Part shown: piece by piece, positions 1 to 7,335 of the stretch | Numbering within the stretch: the first letter of the stretch is position 1 | Layout: every line of letters starts with the position of its first letter | Assembly: GCA_018067325.1 (NCBI GenBank) | Contig: JAGPUU010000299.1 | Location: forward strand, 1 to 10,588 | Origin: Amphritea sp. | Lineage (GTDB): Bacteria > Pseudomonadota > Gammaproteobacteria > Pseudomonadales > Balneatricaceae | Direction: 5' to 3' | Length of the DNA: 10,588 bases | Notes under the pieces: generated by a model | The model's database searches: none | The model's input: the letters and a program-made list of their open reading frames with translations, nothing else | What the model was told of the DNA's origin: nothing | Translations under genes and position numbers: made by a program

Positions 1-1144
1 GATATTGGAAATCGGCAGGAGCTATTGCCAACATCAGACCAGAGAAACCACCGATAGTAAAAAGCACAACAAAAGCCAACGAAAATAGCATCGGAGTTTC
101 GAAGGTCATCGAGCCGCGAAACATCGTGGCCACCCAGTTGAATACTTTTACCCCAGTGGGAACCGCAATAAGCATAGTGGTATACATAAAGAACAACTCT
201 CCGGCCAGGGGTAAACCTACGGTAAACATATGGTGAGCCCAAACGATAAAGGAAAGAATCGCAATGGAGCCTGTGGCGTACACCATTGAGGTATAACCAA
301 ACAATCGCTTACGGGCAAAGGTAGGAATAATCTCAGATACTATCCCGAACGCAGGCAGAATCATGATGTACACCTCCGGGTGACCGAAAAACCAGAAGAC
401 ATGCTGAAACAGGACAGGATCACCACCACCCGCTGCATCAAAGAAGCTGGTGCCAAAATGGATATCCATCAGCATCATAGTGACTACTCCTGCCAGTACC
501 GGCATCACCGCTATCAATAAGAATGCGGTAATCAGCCAGGTCCAGACAAACAACGGCATATCCATCAGTTTCATGCCCGGGGCACGCATATTGAGGATAG
601 TAGCGATCACATTGATCGCGCCCATAATCGAGCTAATCCCCATCATATGCACAGCAAATATAAAATAGGTCACACTAGGAGGGGCATAGGTTGTGGAAAG
701 AGGCGCGTAAAAGGTCCAACCAAAATTAGGCGCGCCCCCCTCCATCAGCAGAGTAGACAGCATCATCGCGAAGGCAAAAGGCAGAATCCAGAAGCTCCAG
801 TTATTCATCCGCGGCAGCGCCATATCCGGGGAGCCAACCATCATCGGAATCATCCAGTTAGCTAAGCCGACAAACGCTGGCATTACTGCTCCGAAGACCA
901 TAATCAGACCGTGCATGGTGGTCATCTGATTAAAGAACTCCGGCATTATCAACTGTAGTCCCGGCTGAAACAATTCGGCCCGAATAGTCAGCGCCATACA
1001 ACCGCCGACAAAAAACATCGTCAGACTAAACAACAGATATAGCGTACCGATATCTTTATGGTTGGTTGTATAAAGCCAACGAGTGATGCCTTTTGCAGGG
1101 CCATGGTGATCTGTACTATGTACTGTCTGCTCTAAGCTACCCAT
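1..1144 (-). CDS. ctaD: Cytochrome c oxidase subunit I (A-type heme-copper oxidase), 3' end outside the window
   Basis: This is the catalytic subunit of the proton-pumping terminal oxidase in the inner membrane; it reduces O2 to water at the heme a3-CuB centre. The first 381 codons are visible. His78 (in TMHGL) matches a low-spin heme ligand. HPEVY at 255-259 supplies a CuB histidine, the D-channel glutamate typical of A1 enzymes and the tyrosine that crosslinks to histidine. His304-His305 (WAHHMF) are further CuB ligands, and Lys333 (PTGVK) is the K-channel lysine. Asp107 (GSPDMALPR) fits the D-channel entry. The reading frame stops at the window edge just after APADFQY, so the last helices and the remaining heme ligands are missing. 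The ATG lies 4 bases after the ctaC stop; its GAAGGAG ribosome site is inside the end of ctaC, which indicates one operon with translational coupling. No internal stop or frameshift was seen. Confidence 0.97.
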   Translation of the reverse strand, partial: MGSLEQTVHSTDHHGPAKGITRWLYTTNHKDIGTLYLLFSLTMFFVGGCMALTIRAELFQPGLQLIMPEFFNQMTTMHGLIMVFGAVMPAFVGLANWMIPMMVGSPDMALPRMNNWSFWILPFAFAMMLSTLLMEGGAPNFGWTFYAPLSTTYAPPSVTYFIFAVHMMGISSIMGAINVIATILNMRAPGMKLMDMPLFVWTWLITAFLLIAVMPVLAGVVTMMLMDIHFGTSFFDAAGGGDPVLFQHVFWFFGHPEVYIMILPAFGIVSEIIPTFARKRLFGYTSMVYATGSIAILSFIVWAHHMFTVGLPLAGELFFMYTTMLIAVPTGVKVFNWVATMFRGSMTFETPMLFSLAFVVLFTIGGFSGLMLAIAPADFQY

Positions 1145-1148
1145 CGCC

Positions 1149-2261
1149 CTACTCCTTCAACAACTCAGTAATCTGTTGAACAGTCACTGCGCCGCCCTGG
1201 TTACCCCAGGCGTTTCGTTCGTAAGTAATCACTGCGGCTAGATCTACCGTATTAAGCTGCTCAGCAAACGCCTGCATCGCCGTTCCTGAACGGCCATGTA
1301 ATACCGCATCGATATGCTCAGCCGAATCACCTGACATCAGAGGACTACCCGCTAATGCAGGGAATATTCCAGGAATACCCTGCCCCTCAAATTGGTGGCA
1401 AGCGGCACAGCTGGCTTTGTAAACTTCTTCCCCCCGCACCATCAGCTCTGCTTGGCTCCACTCTTTCTGAGCAGACTGTTGCTCTGCCACTTTGAGATTG
1501 GCCTGTTCAGCCACCCACAGCTGGTAATCTTCCGGTGACTTAACCTCGACCACTATCGGCATAAAACCATGATCACGGCCGCACAACTCAGCACATTGCC
1601 CCCGATATATTCCCGGTTCATCTACCAACGTCCATGATTCATTAACAAAACCTGGAATCGCATCCTTTTTCACAGCCAGAGCAGGCACCCACCAGGAGTG
1701 AATCACATCGTTAGAGGTCAGTAAGAAACGTACTTTTTTGCCGGCGGGAATGACGAGAGGCTTATCAACTTCAAGTAGGTAGTTATCCCCCTTAATCTGC
1801 TCATTAATAATCTGCTCCTGAGGCGTCGCAAGACTACTAAAAAAGTCGATATCCTGATTAAGATATTGATAACGCCACTTCCATTGATATCCCGTAATCT
1901 GGATATCAAGCTCAGCATTGTTTTTATCGTACATCTGAATCAGGGTGGTACTGGCAGGCACAGCCATTGAGACAAGAATGATCACCGGCACTATAGTCCA
2001 GGCGATCTCTACCCAGGTACTCTCATGAAAATGAGCCGCTTTGGCTCCCCGGGACTTTCGATGCCAGAAGATGGACCAGAACATAACGCCGAACACCACA
2101 ACGGCGATAGCAACGCATATGTAAAAAATAACCATATGCAGGTTATAGACAGAGCGGCTAATTTCAGTCGCCCCTTCGATAAGGTTTATCTGCCAATCGG
2201 CAGACACCAGCGGCGCATAAAAAAGCCCTGCTAATAACAGGACCCTTCCGTTACGTCTCAT
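1149..2261 (-). CDS. ctaC: Cytochrome c oxidase subunit II with fused C-terminal cytochrome c domain
   Basis: Subunit II takes electrons from cytochrome c through the binuclear CuA centre and passes them to subunit I. The 370-residue product begins with a likely signal peptide (about 1-21, ending VSA), then two membrane spans (about 42-66 and 83-105) and a periplasmic cupredoxin domain. The CuA ligands are all present: His188 (DVIHSWW), Cys223, Glu225, Cys227, His231 and Met234 in the CAELCGRDHGFM run. A Gln/Glu/Lys-rich linker (about 250-275) leads to a class I cytochrome c domain with CAACH at 285-289 and a plausible axial Met329. This makes it a caa3-like subunit II, longer than the plain form of about 280 residues. 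The ATG has an excellent AAGGAGG site 7 bases upstream (2269-2275). It is the first gene of the oxidase operon visible here, behind a 221-base leader. The symbols coxB and ctaC are both used for this family. Confidence 0.97.
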   Translation of the reverse strand: MRRNGRVLLLAGLFYAPLVSADWQINLIEGATEISRSVYNLHMVIFYICVAIAVVVFGVMFWSIFWHRKSRGAKAAHFHESTWVEIAWTIVPVIILVSMAVPASTTLIQMYDKNNAELDIQITGYQWKWRYQYLNQDIDFFSSLATPQEQIINEQIKGDNYLLEVDKPLVIPAGKKVRFLLTSNDVIHSWWVPALAVKKDAIPGFVNESWTLVDEPGIYRGQCAELCGRDHGFMPIVVEVKSPEDYQLWVAEQANLKVAEQQSAQKEWSQAELMVRGEEVYKASCAACHQFEGQGIPGIFPALAGSPLMSGDSAEHIDAVLHGRSGTAMQAFAEQLNTVDLAAVITYERNAWGNQGGAVTVQQITELLKE

Positions 2262-2482
2262 CTCCAGGCCTCCTTGCTGTCAAAAACTAAACAGCTGTGC
2301 CCCAAGCATTTCTGGTCCCTTTTATAATGATTACATATCCGAGTTATGCACTTGGTTATAAGCCAGTATAGCAGCAGATTTCAGACTGCAAGGGGAATAC
2401 ACATCGATGGTGGTAAGTGCAGGGGCGTAGGATAACCGCCCCTGCCGGAGAGAATAAAACTTCAGACTACAGAGAAAAAGGC
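2262..2482 (-). promoter_or_regulatory. Leader/promoter region upstream of the ctaCD operon
   Basis: These 221 bases separate the small membrane-protein gene from ctaC and hold no convincing gene. Reading toward ctaC there is a GC-rich hairpin (2419-2445, listed separately). Then come AT-rich stretches with -10-like hexamers (TATACT near 2370 and TATAAA near 2320). Last is the AAGGAGG ribosome site at 2269-2275. No pair of -35 and -10 boxes has both a good match and 17-base spacing; TTGCAG with TATACT is the nearest but has only 15 bases between. The length suggests that the oxidase operon has its own promoter here, which is an inference. Confidence 0.4.
2419..2445 (-). other. Perfect 9-bp GC-rich hairpin between the small ORF and ctaC
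   Basis: GCAGGGGCG at 2419-2427 and CGCCCCTGC at 2437-2445 are exact reverse complements around a 9-base loop. It starts about 38 bases past the stop of the small membrane-protein gene. There is no run of U after it on either strand, so it does not look like a classical intrinsic terminator. It could end or stabilise the msrPQ transcript, or act in the ctaC leader. The stem is seen directly; its function is unknown. Confidence 0.5.
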
Positions 2483-2707
2483 CTACCCCGCCAACGTAGT
2501 CAGAAGCCAGTAAAGCAGCGATATAATCGCCACAAGAAAGACTGCTGAAGCTATCAGACTTAACCATAATGACGGCATAGGAAAATTATACTTACGCCCC
2601 CGATCATCAGGGGGACGCGTAAAGACCATGCACCACAACTTACTAAGCCCAGCCATCCAAGCATGTAACAGCAGCAACAGCTTTTCAGAGATATGAGTCG
2701 GATACAT
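2483..2707 (-). CDS. Small single-span membrane protein of unknown function
   Basis: I do not recognise a family for this 74-residue product. The N-terminal half is amphipathic (EKLLLLLHAWMAGLSKLW at about 8-25). A polar, basic middle follows (RPPDDRGRKYNF, about 31-42), then one strongly hydrophobic span (about 47-72) ending almost at the C-terminus (LLTTLAG). This gives a membrane-anchored protein with most of its mass probably on the cytoplasmic side, an inference from the basic residues before the span. It looks real because AGGAGG lies 5 bases before the ATG (2713-2718), it begins 16 bases after the msrQ stop, and its composition is that of a membrane protein. It sits between methionine sulfoxide repair and the cytochrome oxidase operon, so a small accessory role in respiration is conceivable. 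The overlapping 2331-2567 frame is not supported. Confidence 0.75.
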   Translation of the reverse strand: MYPTHISEKLLLLLHAWMAGLSKLWCMVFTRPPDDRGRKYNFPMPSLWLSLIASAVFLVAIISLLYWLLTTLAG

Positions 2708-2723
2708 AAGTACCTCCTCTCTA

Positions 2724-3314
2724 TTAACTGCGCCTATTAAGATATAGTCGATAGCCCAACAAAATAGCTAATAAAATTGCAAATATAAGTTGCTGACCAA
2801 AGTCCGAACGGATCTGCCAGATAAAGTGCAGCATAGCCAACAAACTGATGGGATAGATCAGAAAGTGAAGTTTTTTCCAGCGCTTACCCAGGCGTCGCTG
2901 CATCGCTTTAGTAGAGGTAAAAGTCAATGGAATCAATAGTAACAAAGCCAGAGAGCCGACAACAATATAGGGCCGTTTAGTCAACTCGGTCAGCAGGATA
3001 TCCCATCGCCATCCCACCAGAAAAGTGGCAAAAGACAGCAGGTGCAGCACAGCATAAAAAAAAGTATAGAGACCCAACATTCTGCGGAACGACATCAACC
3101 AGCGCCAACCCAGAAGTTTTATTCCGGGCGTGACTGACAAGGTCAACCAGAGTAAGGTGATCGCCCAAAAACCCAACTCTTTAACAATTACCTTGGCCGG
3201 ATCAGCACCCAGATTATCGTTGAGCAGATTGACAAACAAAGCAGCAAGCGGAGACAGTAATAGCAAAAAAAAGAACCACCACCTAAGCAGCCTTCCCTTT
3301 TCACCAGATACCAT
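2724..3314 (-). CDS. msrQ: MsrQ, heme-binding membrane subunit of the periplasmic methionine sulfoxide reductase
   Basis: MsrQ (formerly YedZ) is a b-type heme protein of the inner membrane that passes electrons from the quinone pool to MsrP. The product has about 196 residues and six hydrophobic segments, as expected for the ferric reductase-like family. Candidate heme ligands are His91 (VLHLLSF), His150 (KKLHFLIYP) and His163 (AMLHFIW). The segments RRMLGLYTFFYAVLH and FTSTKAMQRRLGKRWKKLH closely resemble E. coli MsrQ. I chose the ATG at 3314, which overlaps the msrP stop as TGATG and implies coupled translation. A GTG at 3323 would add three residues and cannot be excluded; neither start has a strong Shine-Dalgarno. 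The gene is co-transcribed with msrP and followed 16 bases later by the small membrane-protein gene. Confidence 0.95.
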   Translation of the reverse strand: MVSGEKGRLLRWWFFFLLLLSPLAALFVNLLNDNLGADPAKVIVKELGFWAITLLWLTLSVTPGIKLLGWRWLMSFRRMLGLYTFFYAVLHLLSFATFLVGWRWDILLTELTKRPYIVVGSLALLLLIPLTFTSTKAMQRRLGKRWKKLHFLIYPISLLAMLHFIWQIRSDFGQQLIFAILLAILLGYRLYLNRRS

Positions 3315-4336
3315 CAGAACCACTTAGCGAGATCCATCCCCTTATAGAGATGAGCGACCTGATCTGCATAACCATTAAACGGTAGAGTATCGACAATATT
3401 GGGCGACAACAAAGAGGAGGGTAATCGACGCTCTGTCGCCTGTGACCAGCGCGGGTGATCAACGGCCGGATTCACATTCGCGTAAAAACCATACTCGCTC
3501 GGCGCGGTAACATTCCAACTAGTCTCTGGCATCGTTTCACTGAAATGAATACGAACAATCGACTTTATAGATTTAAATCCATACTTCCAGGGCACCACCA
3601 AACGTAAAGGCGCGCCATTTTGCGGCGGAAGCGCGTTACCGTACACACCAACGGCCATCAGTGTCAGAGGATTCATCGCCTCATCCATTCTCAGACCTTC
3701 AACATAGGGCCAATCAATCGTACCGAAGGAACTACGTTGCTCAGACATCTGCTCTTTATCGAGAATGGTAGTGAAATGCACATACTTCGCTTTAGAGGTA
3801 GGTTCAAAACGCTTAATCAGATCCGCCAGAGGAAAACCAAGCCAGGGAATAACCATCGACCAGGCTTCAACGCAGCGTAACCGGTACACCCGATCTTCTA
3901 AAGCATGAGGCGCGAGTATATCTTCCAGATTATAGTTTCCCGGTTTGGCTACTTCGCCACTTATCTCGACTTTCCAGGGATCGGTCTTAAAGTTTTGAGC
4001 ATATCGCGCCGGGTCACGCTTATCTGTACCAAACTCGTAAAAGTTGTTGTGGGTAATTATATGATAATACGGGGCTAGTTCATCACTAACGGACAGATCT
4101 GGATTACGCACCGCACTGGCCAGTTTCTGTCGAAGCCAAGCAGGGCCGGGATAACGAGGCAGGTCATCGGGAATTTCATAACCGGCGGCACGAGCAAAAG
4201 AGGGATAGGTAAATGCGGGTAAAATTGCAGCAGACATCGCCGCCTGAATCAGGCGTCGACGCTGCTTGTAGATTGATTCGGAGGTGATCTCTGATGAGGG
4301 GATATTCAATGCTTCTCTGATTAGCCGCTTACTCAT
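3314..4336 (-). CDS. msrP: MsrP, periplasmic molybdopterin-dependent protein-methionine-sulfoxide reductase
   Basis: MsrP (formerly YedY) reduces methionine sulfoxide in periplasmic proteins oxidised by reactive chlorine or oxygen species, using electrons from MsrQ. The 340-residue product opens with a twin-arginine signal ([10 protein letters not shown] at about 24-33, then a hydrophobic stretch to ARA at 48-50), so it is exported folded with its cofactor. Cys155 in [14 protein letters not shown] is the molybdenum-coordinating cysteine. The blocks [14 protein letters not shown] (97-110), [35 protein letters not shown] and the C-terminal [13 protein letters not shown] match the family closely. 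The start is the ATG at 4336, set 8 bases behind GGAGG. A longer frame from a TTG at 4351 would run through that ribosome site and is unlikely. It lies 35 bases after pssA and overlaps msrQ by one base, so pssA-msrP-msrQ is probably one unit. Confidence 0.97.
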   Translation of the reverse strand: MSKRLIREALNIPSSEITSESIYKQRRRLIQAAMSAAILPAFTYPSFARAAGYEIPDDLPRYPGPAWLRQKLASAVRNPDLSVSDELAPYYHIITHNNFYEFGTDKRDPARYAQNFKTDPWKVEISGEVAKPGNYNLEDILAPHALEDRVYRLRCVEAWSMVIPWLGFPLADLIKRFEPTSKAKYVHFTTILDKEQMSEQRSSFGTIDWPYVEGLRMDEAMNPLTLMAVGVYGNALPPQNGAPLRLVVPWKYGFKSIKSIVRIHFSETMPETSWNVTAPSEYGFYANVNPAVDHPRWSQATERRLPSSLLSPNIVDTLPFNGYADQVAHLYKGMDLAKWF

Positions 4337-4341
4337 AACAG

Positions 4342-4349
4342 TCACCTCC
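4342..4349 (-). promoter_or_regulatory. Ribosome binding site that fixes the msrP start
   Basis: GGAGGTGA on the minus strand matches eight bases of the consensus complementary to the 16S rRNA 3' end. Its GGAGG core (4345-4349) ends 8 bases before the ATG at 4336. This favours that ATG over the upstream in-frame TTG at 4351. Confidence 0.85.
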
Positions 4350-4371
4350 AAACAATCATCAATCCAATAGC

Positions 4372-5151
4372 TTAACTACTCAGTGTTTTACGTTTACGCA
4401 ACAGCCATAAAACTGGACCAGAAAGCGTATAACCTAAAATTAGTAACCAGAGGAAAATTGGCGGGCTGATAGAGATAACTCCGATGGTAAGCACAATCAC
4501 CAGCAGAATCATAAAGGGGATTTTTCCCTTCGGATCAACATCTTTGAAACTGTAATACAGCACATTACTCACCATCAGTACGCCCACCAGCGCAACATAG
4601 ATAGCAATCGGGTACACCAGATGGCTGACATCAATCTCAAACTCTACGCAGGCCCACACCAGACCCGCCACAGATGCTGCAGCCGCTGGGCTTGGCAGCC
4701 CCATAAAGTAACGTTTATCCACTGAACCGATCTGGGTATTAAAGCGTGCCAATCTCAGCGCAGCGCCTGCAACATAGATAAAAGCACAGAACCAACCAAA
4801 CTTACCCGCACTGCTGAGCACCCAGCTGAAGGTAACCAGAGCTGGCGCAACCCCGAAGGAGACCATATCCGACAGCGAATCATACTCTGCACCAAACGCG
4901 CTCGAAGTATTTGTCAGGCGCGCAACACGACCATCCAGACCATCCAGAACCATCGCAACAAAAATGGCGATTGCCGCATTATCAAAAACGCCATTCATTC
5001 CCGCCACTACTGCATAGAAACCACAAAACAGGGCTCCCGTAGTGAACAAATTAGGCAGCAGATAGATTCCCCGGCTACGTGGCTTTGGACTCGCCTCTTC
5101 CTGACTCGGCTGCTCAGGCTGTTCCGGTTTGTTTCCCTGTGGGTCATTCAT
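4372..5151 (-). CDS. pssA: CDP-diacylglycerol-serine O-phosphatidyltransferase
   Basis: This enzyme joins L-serine to CDP-diacylglycerol to make phosphatidylserine, the precursor of phosphatidylethanolamine, in the inner membrane. The 259-residue product carries the complete CDP-alcohol phosphotransferase signature D-x2-DG-x2-AR-x8-G-x3-D-x3-D: Asp70, Asp73-Gly74, Ala77-Arg78, Gly87, Asp91 and Asp95. It is the multi-span membrane type found in Bacillus and Pseudomonas, unlike the phospholipase D-like PssA of E. coli. The first 28 residues are a polar Pro/Glu/Gln-rich tail, followed by hydrophobic spans to the C-terminus. The ATG at 5151 has no strong Shine-Dalgarno. In many gammaproteobacteria pssA follows ilvC; here the upstream neighbour is a glutamine amidotransferase gene 80 bases away, while msrP follows at 35 bases. 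Confidence 0.95.
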   Translation of the reverse strand: MNDPQGNKPEQPEQPSQEEASPKPRSRGIYLLPNLFTTGALFCGFYAVVAGMNGVFDNAAIAIFVAMVLDGLDGRVARLTNTSSAFGAEYDSLSDMVSFGVAPALVTFSWVLSSAGKFGWFCAFIYVAGAALRLARFNTQIGSVDKRYFMGLPSPAAAASVAGLVWACVEFEIDVSHLVYPIAIYVALVGVLMVSNVLYYSFKDVDPKGKIPFMILLVIVLTIGVISISPPIFLWLLILGYTLSGPVLWLLRKRKTLSS

Positions 5152-5231
5152 AGATCTGTTTACACCAATGGATTAACAAAATGTTCAGTCATTCTACTTT
5201 TACGTATACGGGAAAGCTATCTATACAAAAT

Positions 5232-6017
5232 CTACCCGAGATTTAATAGGACCCGATCGACAAACTTGCGCACCAGAATATTAGACTCCGGCGTTTCCAC
5301 CGCTGAGCTAAGTACCCGATCCAGTTGACCGTCTCCATCAGTATAGTGAGCTTTGTAGAATGTCAGTCGTTCAATCAGAGTGGCCTTATCAACTTCTGGA
5401 TGAAACTGAAAAGCCCAAAAAGGTTTGCCCTTCAGTTTAAAGCTGTGGACACATTGTTCAGTATAGGCAAGCAATTGGCAGTTCTCAGGCAAGCTGTCAA
5501 CGTATTGACGGTGTACCGAAATAGCAAAAAAACCTTCCGGGGTATCTTGATAGAGCGGATCATCAACGGCCGCATCAGCCAGTGAGACAGGAATAGTGCC
5601 CATCTCAAAATCGACATCCTTATGCCGAACTTCTCCACCCAGCGCTAATACGGCTAGCTGAAAGCCAAAGCAGGAGGCAAATACTGGTTTAGCCGTCTCG
5701 CCACAATGACGAATCAAATTCTGACAGGCCTGAATAAAAGGGAATTGATCCGGCTTGAGGACGTTGGCTTCACTGGCACCACCCACCAGCAACGCATCAA
5801 AATCATCTGCTGCCGTGGCCGGAAAGTCAGGGGTATCAAAAACATTAAGGATTACAATCTGATCCAACGCAACACCACAGTATTCGGCAAAGCTCTGGTG
5901 CTCTTCCATACGCACTTGTTCACCATCACGAATCTGGAGCAGCAATATTCTCAACTGATCTCGCTTGGTAACGTCACAGGAACTTAGATCACGGGAGCTT
6001 AAATCAGAGGAATTCAC
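5232..6017 (-). CDS. Stand-alone class-I glutamine amidotransferase-like protein
   Basis: The 261-residue product has the class-I amidotransferase fold without a fused synthase domain. The nucleophile elbow is ASCFGFQLA with Cys116, and the rest of the triad is His206 and Glu208 in FQFHPEV. The oxyanion region LLVGGAS lies at about 77-82. This resembles the GuaA-N/YfeJ group of cytosolic hydrolases (COG0518 type), which release ammonia from glutamine or act on gamma-glutamyl compounds; the substrate cannot be told from sequence. The start is a GTG at 6017 with AAGGG about 8 bases upstream. The first 20 residues precede the usual start of the fold (RILLLQIRDG) and are built from a repeated SSxDL unit (see findings). 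It lies between the ubiM terminator and pssA, with an 80-base gap to pssA, and may be transcribed alone. Confidence 0.88.
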   Translation of the reverse strand: MNSSDLSSRDLSSCDVTKRDQLRILLLQIRDGEQVRMEEHQSFAEYCGVALDQIVILNVFDTPDFPATAADDFDALLVGGASEANVLKPDQFPFIQACQNLIRHCGETAKPVFASCFGFQLAVLALGGEVRHKDVDFEMGTIPVSLADAAVDDPLYQDTPEGFFAISVHRQYVDSLPENCQLLAYTEQCVHSFKLKGKPFWAFQFHPEVDKATLIERLTFYKAHYTDGDGQLDRVLSSAVETPESNILVRKFVDRVLLNLG

Positions 6018-6090
6018 AACAAAACCCTTACAAAGACTGCTTAATTATTAGTTAAGGATACCTTGCTCTGCGACAGACTCAATAGTCAAA

Positions 6091-6117
6091 GGCCCTATCG
6101 AAACGATAGAGCCTTTT
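6091..6117 (-). terminator. Intrinsic terminator downstream of ubiM
   Basis: Arms 6091-6100 (GGCCCTATCG) and 6104-6113 (CGATAGAGCC) fold around a 3-base loop. On the minus-strand RNA the single non-Watson-Crick position is a U-G wobble, so all ten pairs form; on the plus strand it would be a C-A mismatch. This and its position 17 bases past the ubiM stop argue that it serves ubiM. The U run after the stem is short (UUUGACU), while the plus-strand side has TTTTATTT. It separates ubiM from the amidotransferase gene. Confidence 0.75.
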
Positions 6118-6129
6118 ATTTGAAGCCTT

Positions 6130-7335
6130 TTACTTAAGACCGGGCAGAAAAAAGGGAATATCTATCCGCTTTTCAGTGAGCTTGCGAGTAATTATCTGTT
6201 TCAGCGGAGCGAAATTGTTCGCTATCCGCAACGTTGCCTTACGCGCAATCTTCGCAGCAAAGTTATCGTTAGTGAATAAACCGACTACCAGATTAGTTCC
6301 CATATAGAGGGGCTTTGTCACCCGCATATGAGCGCTCTGATACTTTTCTAACACACTGAACGAACCGATATCCTGCCCCTGTTTCAGCGCTTTCTTCAGT
6401 TCTTTTGTCAAGGTTTCCTGACTACGAAGTCCCAGGTTAAATCCATGCGCAGTAACCGGATGCATCCCCACTGCGGCATCACCAATGACAGCGAAACGAC
6501 GACTGATAAATTTATTCGCATGCACCGCTACCAACGGATACAGATGACGGCGACCATAAAGCTTCATACTGCCTAGCTGCCCCTGCATACGCTGCTCAAT
6601 ATCGGCGGCAAAAGCCTCTTCACCCATATTAAAGATACTCTCTGCCTCGGCACTTGATACCGTTACTACTATGGATGAGAGATTACCGGTCATCGGCAGA
6701 ATGGCCAGAGTGCGGCCATAATGGAAACATTCAAAGGCGGTCTGATTATGAGGCAGGCTATGCTCCATACGACACACGATAGCGGTACGGGAAAAATCTT
6801 TCATCGAGGCGGGCACCCCCATTTTTCGGCGGGTTTCAGAAAAACGGCTATCCGCCGACACCAGCAGATCACACTCCACTCGCTCGCCATTTGAAAGAAC
6901 AACCCAAGCGCTATCCGCTGTACTGCCAACATCTTCAACTGAAACTTCAGTCAGAAGCTCAACATTTTCAATGCCCTCTACAACCTCAAAATATGCCTTA
7001 CGAATTTTATCATTGGGCACCAGATAACCCAGTGCATCCAGATTAGCGTCAGTATTATCAAAGTTCAGCGTATAACTCGAGTCACCATCCAGCACCTTGG
7101 CAGCACAGATCGGTGAGACATCCTGGTCCGCCAGTTGTTGCCAGGCACCCGAACTTTTCATCAGATCAATCGACAGATGGGTCAGTGCGATTTCACGTCC
7201 ATCTTCCGGGGGCTCGCGCAGTGTATCGAGGGATGAGCGCTCCACAACCAACACCTTTAGAGCGGTTTCTCCCAGTGAGCGGGCAAAACTAAGACCGGCA
7301 GGCCCTGCACCAATAATCACGATGTCATACTTCAT
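6130..7335 (-). CDS. ubiM: UbiM-type FAD-dependent ubiquinone biosynthesis hydroxylase
   Basis: This is a flavoprotein monooxygenase of the UbiH/UbiF/VisC/UbiM superfamily, which hydroxylates the aromatic ring of ubiquinone precursors using O2. The 401-residue product starts with the FAD-binding beta-alpha-beta motif GAGPAG at 9-14 and the ribose-binding Glu32 (VVERS). The second FAD motif, GDAAVGMHPVTAHGFNLGL, runs from 285. The central motif reads SADSRFSETRR (160-170) in place of the usual GADG. DGREIALTH (45-53), AFECFHYGRTLAILP (200-214) and the GDAAVGMHPVTAHGF block are what I recall of UbiM proteins such as that of Neisseria, more than of UbiH, UbiF or UbiI. UbiM enzymes have been reported with varied regioselectivity, so which ring carbon is modified is open. 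The ATG has GAGG 7 bases upstream. The gene is divergent from ilvY and ends at its own terminator. Confidence 0.85.
   Translation of the reverse strand: MKYDIVIIGAGPAGLSFARSLGETALKVLVVERSSLDTLREPPEDGREIALTHLSIDLMKSSGAWQQLADQDVSPICAAKVLDGDSSYTLNFDNTDANLDALGYLVPNDKIRKAYFEVVEGIENVELLTEVSVEDVGSTADSAWVVLSNGERVECDLLVSADSRFSETRRKMGVPASMKDFSRTAIVCRMEHSLPHNQTAFECFHYGRTLAILPMTGNLSSIVVTVSSAEAESIFNMGEEAFAADIEQRMQGQLGSMKLYGRRHLYPLVAVHANKFISRRFAVIGDAAVGMHPVTAHGFNLGLRSQETLTKELKKALKQGQDIGSFSVLEKYQSAHMRVTKPLYMGTNLVVGLFTNDNFAAKIARKATLRIANNFAPLKQIITRKLTEKRIDIPFFLPGLK

Noticed and set aside
450..865. Two plus-strand frames of 72 codons each (450-668 and 647-865)
   Set aside because: They lie wholly opposite the well-conserved ctaD coding sequence and resemble no protein; they are antisense shadows.
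2331..2567. Minus-strand frame of 78 codons overlapping the small membrane-protein gene
   Set aside because: No ribosome site, unusual Ser/Tyr/Cys-rich composition, and overlap in another frame with the better-supported 2483-2707 gene.
4337..4351. A TTG start for msrP at 4351
   Set aside because: It would translate the GGAGGTGA ribosome site itself; the ATG at 4336 is ideally placed behind that site.
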